Source of the DNA: Paraburkholderia lacunae
GTDB lineage: Bacteria > Pseudomonadota > Gammaproteobacteria > Burkholderiales > Burkholderiaceae
Reading direction: 5' to 3'
Length of the DNA stretch: 64,000 nt
Assembly (NCBI RefSeq): GCF_003353175.1
Contig: NZ_QHKS01000015.1
Coordinates: 122,438-186,437 of the forward strand
The notes under the pieces were generated by a model that was not told the DNA's origin, searched no databases, and saw nothing but the letters and a program-made list of their open reading frames with translations. A program made the position numbers and the translations under genes. Position 1 is the first letter of the stretch, and each line of letters begins with the position of its first letter. Below are positions 60,465 through 64,000 of the stretch, piece by piece.

Positions 60465-61203
60465 CCATCAGCGCGTCGAGCTTGAACGAGCCGTCTTCCT
60501 GCACGTCGAAATACTGGCGCACTTCATCGGGCGAGCTATTCCACAGCGAGTGGATCGCCACCACACGCGGCTCAGGCGTACGCATGCGTGCCACCCACGA
60601 TTCGAACTCGATCGCAATCCGCCAACGCTCGCGAATCGTCGCCGTGAATCCGGCTGCTTCGAAGAGCGCAATCCATTCGTCGGCACGATAGTCGCGAATG
60701 TGCGAGCCGTCGCGCAGCAATTCCACCGCCTGAATATGCGTGTCGAGCAGCGGATGATCGATGCCGGCAATGTCGATGAACAATACCTTGCCGCCCGGCT
60801 TCAGTACGCGGCGCACCTCCGCGAGAGCGCGCGGCACGTCGTGCCAGTGATGCGCGCTCATCCGGCTGATGACCCAGTCGAAAGAATGAGCGTCGAACGG
60901 CAGCGTTTCGGCGGCGCCCTGTTGTGTGCGAATGTTGCCGAGGCCGCGCTTGCGCGCCGCGCCTTCGACCGTTGCCAGCATCTGCGGCGCGATGTCGTAG
61001 GCGACCACCGCTGCGGCATGCGGCGCCACCGCGAAGCTCGCGTGGCCTGCGCCGCAGCCCATGTCGAGCACCGTCGCGCCCGGGGTCGCCGCGATCGAAT
61101 CGGCCAGCGTCTGCAGATCGGCGCCGGTGGCATGCGTCTGACTCGTCAAATACGCGGCGGCGGTCGAGCCGAAGGCGTCGGCGACCTGATCGTGATGTTT
61201 CAT
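60451..61203 (-). CDS. Class I SAM-dependent methyltransferase
   Basis: A 250-residue cytosolic enzyme with the AdoMet motif LDMGCGAGHASFAVA, motif II YDIAPQMLATVEGAA, the acidic FDWVISRMSAHHWHDVPRALAEVRRVLKPGGKV and a C-terminal substrate cap (ESWVARMRTPEPRVVAI). It belongs to the UbiE/methyltransferase-11 group; the substrate is unknown. It is divergent from an XRE-type regulator with 168 bp between, which may control it. Its 3' end is joined to a 12-nt repeat array. Confidence 0.9.
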   Translation of the reverse strand: MKHHDQVADAFGSTAAAYLTSQTHATGADLQTLADSIAATPGATVLDMGCGAGHASFAVAPHAAAVVAYDIAPQMLATVEGAARKRGLGNIRTQQGAAETLPFDAHSFDWVISRMSAHHWHDVPRALAEVRRVLKPGGKVLFIDIAGIDHPLLDTHIQAVELLRDGSHIRDYRADEWIALFEAAGFTATIRERWRIAIEFESWVARMRTPEPRVVAIHSLWNSSPDEVRQYFDVQEDGSFKLDALMVEAQ

Positions 61204-61281
61204 GGGAGGCTCCGGTGACTTGCGTGGGATCGGGTTGGAACGCTGTGTGCCGTTCCAGCCGTTACAATAGAGTCCGCCGTG

Positions 61282-61312
61282 TACCAGTACAAGTTAAGCA
61301 ATTATTCTGGTA
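61282..61312. promoter_or_regulatory. Inverted repeat between the methyltransferase and XRE regulator genes
   Basis: TACCAG-N19-CTGGTA, with a nested GTACCAGTAC palindrome, lies in an A+T-rich spot ~60 bp before the regulator's start and ~80 bp before the methyltransferase start. Its position between divergent genes of a regulator/target pair makes it a candidate operator. No further copies were seen. Confidence 0.35.
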
Positions 61313-61371
61313 TTGATAACACCCGCCAAGTGCCGCCCGATCTGAACGACTACGCAGAACGACTAAACAGA

Positions 61372-62184
61372 ATGACCACGCCGTCCTCAGCCGACCACCC
61401 GCCGCCACTCGACGCAACGCCCGCCCGCGCGCTCGGCGACTTCATCCGCGCGCACCGCGAGCGGCTCTCGCCGCAAGCGGTCGGCCTGCCGCCGGGCCCG
61501 CGCCGCCGTACGCCGGGTTTGCGGCGCGAGGAAGTCGCGCAGTTATGCGGCGTCAGCCCGACCTGGTACACATGGATCGAACAGGGACGGCCGGTATCCG
61601 CATCGGCCGACGCGCTGGCGCGAATCGCCGTGGCGCTGCAACTGTCGCGCGCCGAGCGTGCGTATCTGTTCGAACTGGCCGCCCAGCGTGATCCGGCCGA
61701 GCCCGACCCGGCCGCCGCCGACGCACCCGCCACGCTGCTGCAAACCGTGCAACTGGTGAACGCACCGGCTTATGTGCTCGATCGCCAATGGAATGCCCTG
61801 GCCTGGAACGAACGCGCCTCCGACCTCTTCGTCGGCTGGCTGGACGGCGCGCACGACCGCAATCTGCTGCGCTACACCTTCACCGAACCGGCCGCGCGCG
61901 AGTTGATCTTCGACTGGGAAACGCGCGCGCGGCGCCTCGCCGCCGAATTTCGCGCCGACTCGATCCGCCATCTGAACGATGCGCCCACGCGCGCGCTGAT
62001 CGACTCGCTGAGCGCCGCCAGCGACGCGTTCGCGCGCTTCTGGGCGTCGCAAGACGTCGGCGGCCGCGAAGGCGGACGGCGCGAATTCAACCATCCGCGC
62101 GACGGCCGCATCGTCTACGACCAGATCACCTTCAAGCCCGCGCATCGCGAGGATCTGAAGCTGGTGGTGCTGGTGCGCGAATAG
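61372..62184 (+). CDS. XRE-type regulator with MmyB-like ligand-binding domain
   Basis: A 270-residue regulator. The N-terminal part has an HTH with the MmyB-family pattern: RTPGLRREEVAQLCGVSPTWYTWIEQGRPVSASADALARIAVALQLSRAERAYLFELA. The second half is a PAS-like ligand-binding domain (VYDQITFKPAHREDLKLVVLV, NAPAYVLDRQWNALAWN). Members often regulate a neighbouring oxidoreductase or methyltransferase gene. The start at 61372 is preferred over the longer frame to 61279. Divergent from the class I methyltransferase, suggesting control of that gene and itself. Confidence 0.9.
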   Translation: MTTPSSADHPPPLDATPARALGDFIRAHRERLSPQAVGLPPGPRRRTPGLRREEVAQLCGVSPTWYTWIEQGRPVSASADALARIAVALQLSRAERAYLFELAAQRDPAEPDPAAADAPATLLQTVQLVNAPAYVLDRQWNALAWNERASDLFVGWLDGAHDRNLLRYTFTEPAARELIFDWETRARRLAAEFRADSIRHLNDAPTRALIDSLSAASDAFARFWASQDVGGREGGRREFNHPRDGRIVYDQITFKPAHREDLKLVVLVRE

Positions 62185-62425
62185 GCGCCGCTGCGACAAC
62201 CCCTTGACCGCTGCTCGTGAGCGGACGACCCGCGAACACCCCGCGGACAACCCGCTTGGTCCGCGGTGCCTTGGGATGCTTTTTACCCGAATCACCGCCG
62301 CAGGCCGCCGGCGCCATTTGGCAGCCCGCCCCGGTGTTAAAATCACAGTCTTTCTTCGCTTCGGCGGCGCCCGCGTACCTCACGCAAACGCTGTCAGCCT
62401 CCTCACCGCTCAACTGCCAAACACC

Positions 62426-63832
62426 ATGACGTCCCAACTGCACAAAAAAGGCGAAGCCTGGTCGGCTCGCTTCTCGGAGCCGATGTCGGAACTCGTCAAA
62501 CGCTATACGTCGTCGGTTTTCTTCGACAAGCGTCTGGCGCTCGTCGATATCGAAGGGTCGCTCGCGCACGCCTCGATGCTGGCCGCGCAGAAGATCATCG
62601 CCGCCGACGACCTGGCCGCGATCCAACGCGGCATGGCGCAGATCAAGGGTGAAATCGAGCGTGGCGAGTTCGAGTGGCAACTCGATCTGGAAGACGTCCA
62701 CCTGAACATCGAGGCTCGCCTGACCGCGCTGATCGGCGACGCCGGCAAGCGCCTGCATACCGGCCGCTCGCGCAACGACCAGGTCGCGACGGATATCCGC
62801 CTGTGGCTGCGCGGCGAAATCGACCGGATCGGCGGCTTGCTGAAGGATCTGCGCAGGGCCCTGCTCGACATGGCCGAGAAGAACGCGTCGACCATCATGC
62901 CCGGCTTCACGCACCTGCAAGTCGCGCAGCCGGTCACGTTCGGCCATCACCTGCTGGCCTACGTCGAAATGTTTTCGCGCGACGCCGAGCGCATGATCGA
63001 TTGCCGCAAGCGCGTGAACCGTCTGCCGCTCGGCGCGGCGGCTTTGGCAGGCACCAGCTATCCGATCGACCGTCACGCAGTGGCGAACACGCTCGGCTTC
63101 GACGGCATCTGCGCGAACTCGCTGGATGCGGTGTCCGATCGCGACTTCGCGATCGAATTCACGGCAGCATCGGCGCTGGTGATGACGCACGTGTCGCGCT
63201 TCTCGGAAGAGCTGGTGTTGTGGATGAGCCCGCGCGTGGGCTTCATCGATCTGGCCGACCGCTTCTGCACCGGTTCGTCGATCATGCCGCAGAAGAAGAA
63301 CCCGGATGTGCCGGAACTGGCGCGCGGCAAAACCGGCCGCGTGAACGGCCACCTGATGGCGCTGCTGACGTTGATGAAAGGCCAGCCGCTCGCGTACAAC
63401 AAGGACAACCAGGAAGACAAGGAGCCGCTATTCGACACCGTCGATACGGTTGCCGATACGCTGCGGATTTTTGCCGAGATGGTGGCCGGCATCACGGTGA
63501 AGCCGCAAGCCATGCGCGACGCCGCGTTGCAAGGCTTCTCGACCGCAACCGATCTGGCCGACTATCTGGTCAAGCGCGGACTGCCGTTCCGCGATGCGCA
63601 CGAAGCGGTCGCGCTGGCGGTGCGGGTGTGCGTCGATCGCGGCTGCGATCTGGCCGACCTGACGCTCGCGGAAATGCGCAGCGAGTTGCCGAACGTCGCG
63701 CATCTGATCGGCGAAGACGTCTTCTCGTATCTGACGCTCGAAGGGTCGGTGGCGAGCCGCAATCATGCGGGCGGCACGGCGCCCGAACAGGTTCTTGCCG
63801 CCGTCAAGGCTGCACGGGACGCCTTGAAGTAA
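62426..63832 (+). CDS. argH: Argininosuccinate lyase
   Basis: A 468-residue enzyme that splits argininosuccinate to arginine and fumarate. The superfamily motifs are TGRSRNDQVATD, PGFTHLQVAQPVTFGHH (catalytic His) and the signature GSSIMPQKKNPD. Start at ATG 62426 matches the family (MTSQLHKKGEAWSARFSEP); no Shine-Dalgarno is obvious. Other arginine-pathway genes are not adjacent. A mobile element begins ~55 bp after the stop codon. Confidence 0.97.
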   Translation: MTSQLHKKGEAWSARFSEPMSELVKRYTSSVFFDKRLALVDIEGSLAHASMLAAQKIIAADDLAAIQRGMAQIKGEIERGEFEWQLDLEDVHLNIEARLTALIGDAGKRLHTGRSRNDQVATDIRLWLRGEIDRIGGLLKDLRRALLDMAEKNASTIMPGFTHLQVAQPVTFGHHLLAYVEMFSRDAERMIDCRKRVNRLPLGAAALAGTSYPIDRHAVANTLGFDGICANSLDAVSDRDFAIEFTAASALVMTHVSRFSEELVLWMSPRVGFIDLADRFCTGSSIMPQKKNPDVPELARGKTGRVNGHLMALLTLMKGQPLAYNKDNQEDKEPLFDTVDTVADTLRIFAEMVAGITVKPQAMRDAALQGFSTATDLADYLVKRGLPFRDAHEAVALAVRVCVDRGCDLADLTLAEMRSELPNVAHLIGEDVFSYLTLEGSVASRNHAGGTAPEQVLAAVKAARDALK

Positions 63833-63887
63833 CGCGGCGCGTCAAACAGCGCAGTCCGGCGCTCTCGCGCACGGACATGACCCGTCC

Positions 63888-64000
63888 TGACATAGGTTGA
63901 CACCTACGCACCGCTGTTCGCGGTTAGAAACGCCCGATGAACTTCATCGGGCGTTCTGTATTTTAAAGAATGATGCGGTCGTTCCTGGTTGTAGATCTGC
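63888..64000. mobile_element. End of an IS3-family insertion sequence (partial)
   Basis: The right edge of the window shows the end of an IS, with a transposase reading leftward and terminating at 63904. The left boundary is set at TGACATAGGTTGACACC (63888 onward), which could be the terminal inverted repeat. Only this end is inside the window, so the opposite end and the target-site duplication cannot be checked. Confidence 0.65.
63904..64000 (-). CDS. IS3-family transposase OrfB, C-terminal end only
   Basis: The reading frame from the right edge encodes QIYNQERPHHSLKYRTPDEV and then HRAFLTANSGA, followed by TAG. YNxxRPHxSL followed by YRTPDEVHR is the hallmark of the C-terminus of the DDE integrase (rve) domain of IS3-family OrfB. 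Only 31 residues are in the window; the catalytic DDE residues are beyond it. Confidence 0.85.
   Translation of the reverse strand, partial: QIYNQERPHHSLKYRTPDEVHRAFLTANSGA

Noticed and set aside
63929..63955. Hairpin with the look of an argH terminator
   Set aside because: It lies within the coding sequence for RTPDEVHRA of an IS3-family transposase and has no good U-tract, so it is probably coincidental.

Overview
The window looks like a stretch of core chromosome from a betaproteobacterium of the Burkholderiaceae, most likely Paraburkholderia or a close relative. This is inferred from the high G+C, the parE-parC pair, the divergent hemC-hemDX-hemY and ppc loci, the Burkholderia-type DUF4148 protein, the glnB-nadE neighbourhood and a 3-stranded-type porin with a terminal Phe. 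No rRNA, CRISPR array, prophage or replication origin is visible. Mobile DNA is limited to an integrase remnant next to tRNA-Arg and the edge of an IS3-family element at the right end.

Layout. 1-10 kb: the tail of an EAL protein, a ChrA-family transporter, a CopD-like membrane protein, topoisomerase IV (parE, parC), the ABC-F ATPase Uup and a DUF4399 protein. 10-13.5 kb: rubredoxin, an integrase remnant, tRNA-Arg(CCT), DUF4148, a two-CxxC mini-protein, a glutathione transferase and small orphan genes, with short tandem repeats. 13.5-20 kb: a Dcm-type cytosine methyltransferase with its own N-terminal helix-turn-helix, followed by Vsr; a PEBP-family protein; a drug-type MFS exporter; otsA; two small proteins. 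20-25.5 kb: two sigma-54 activators flanking a DUF883 envelope pair, then two tandem-duplicated lipoproteins. 25.5-31.5 kb: an ABC ATPase plus fused double permease with no binding protein, a diguanylate cyclase and a small orphan. 31.5-35.3 kb: an EnvZ/OmpR-type pair divergent from a Spy/CpxP-like protein, then a pirin. 35.9-41 kb: a basic amino acid ABC importer and a porin. 41-48 kb: PII and NAD synthetase (convergent with a FemAB-like protein), a GIY-YIG protein, a FUSC exporter and inorganic pyrophosphatase. 48-52.3 kb: aldehyde dehydrogenase, short-chain dehydrogenase and an ACS-family MFS importer, a probable catabolic module. 52.4-64 kb: hemY-hemDX-hemC, ppc, a methyltransferase/XRE regulator pair, argH and an IS3-family end.

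The genes are mostly housekeeping: DNA topology, haem synthesis, anaplerosis, arginine, NAD, pyrophosphate and nitrogen sensing. Around them sit envelope-sensing modules: the two-component pair with its Spy-like partner, the sigma-54 activators with DUF883, and the lipoproteins. The most striking pattern not explained by genes is a set of short tandem repeats, with units of 5, 7, 11, 12 and 14 nt, placed at gene ends and starts. In one case the repeat encodes most of a lipoprotein N-terminus. In another it looks like repeated copies of the gene's own last codons. I found no clear-cut unknown defence or mobile system. The best leads are the repeats, a candidate antisense RNA upstream of dcm, the structured leader before the binding-protein-less ABC transporter, and the histone-H1-like tail on PEP carboxylase.
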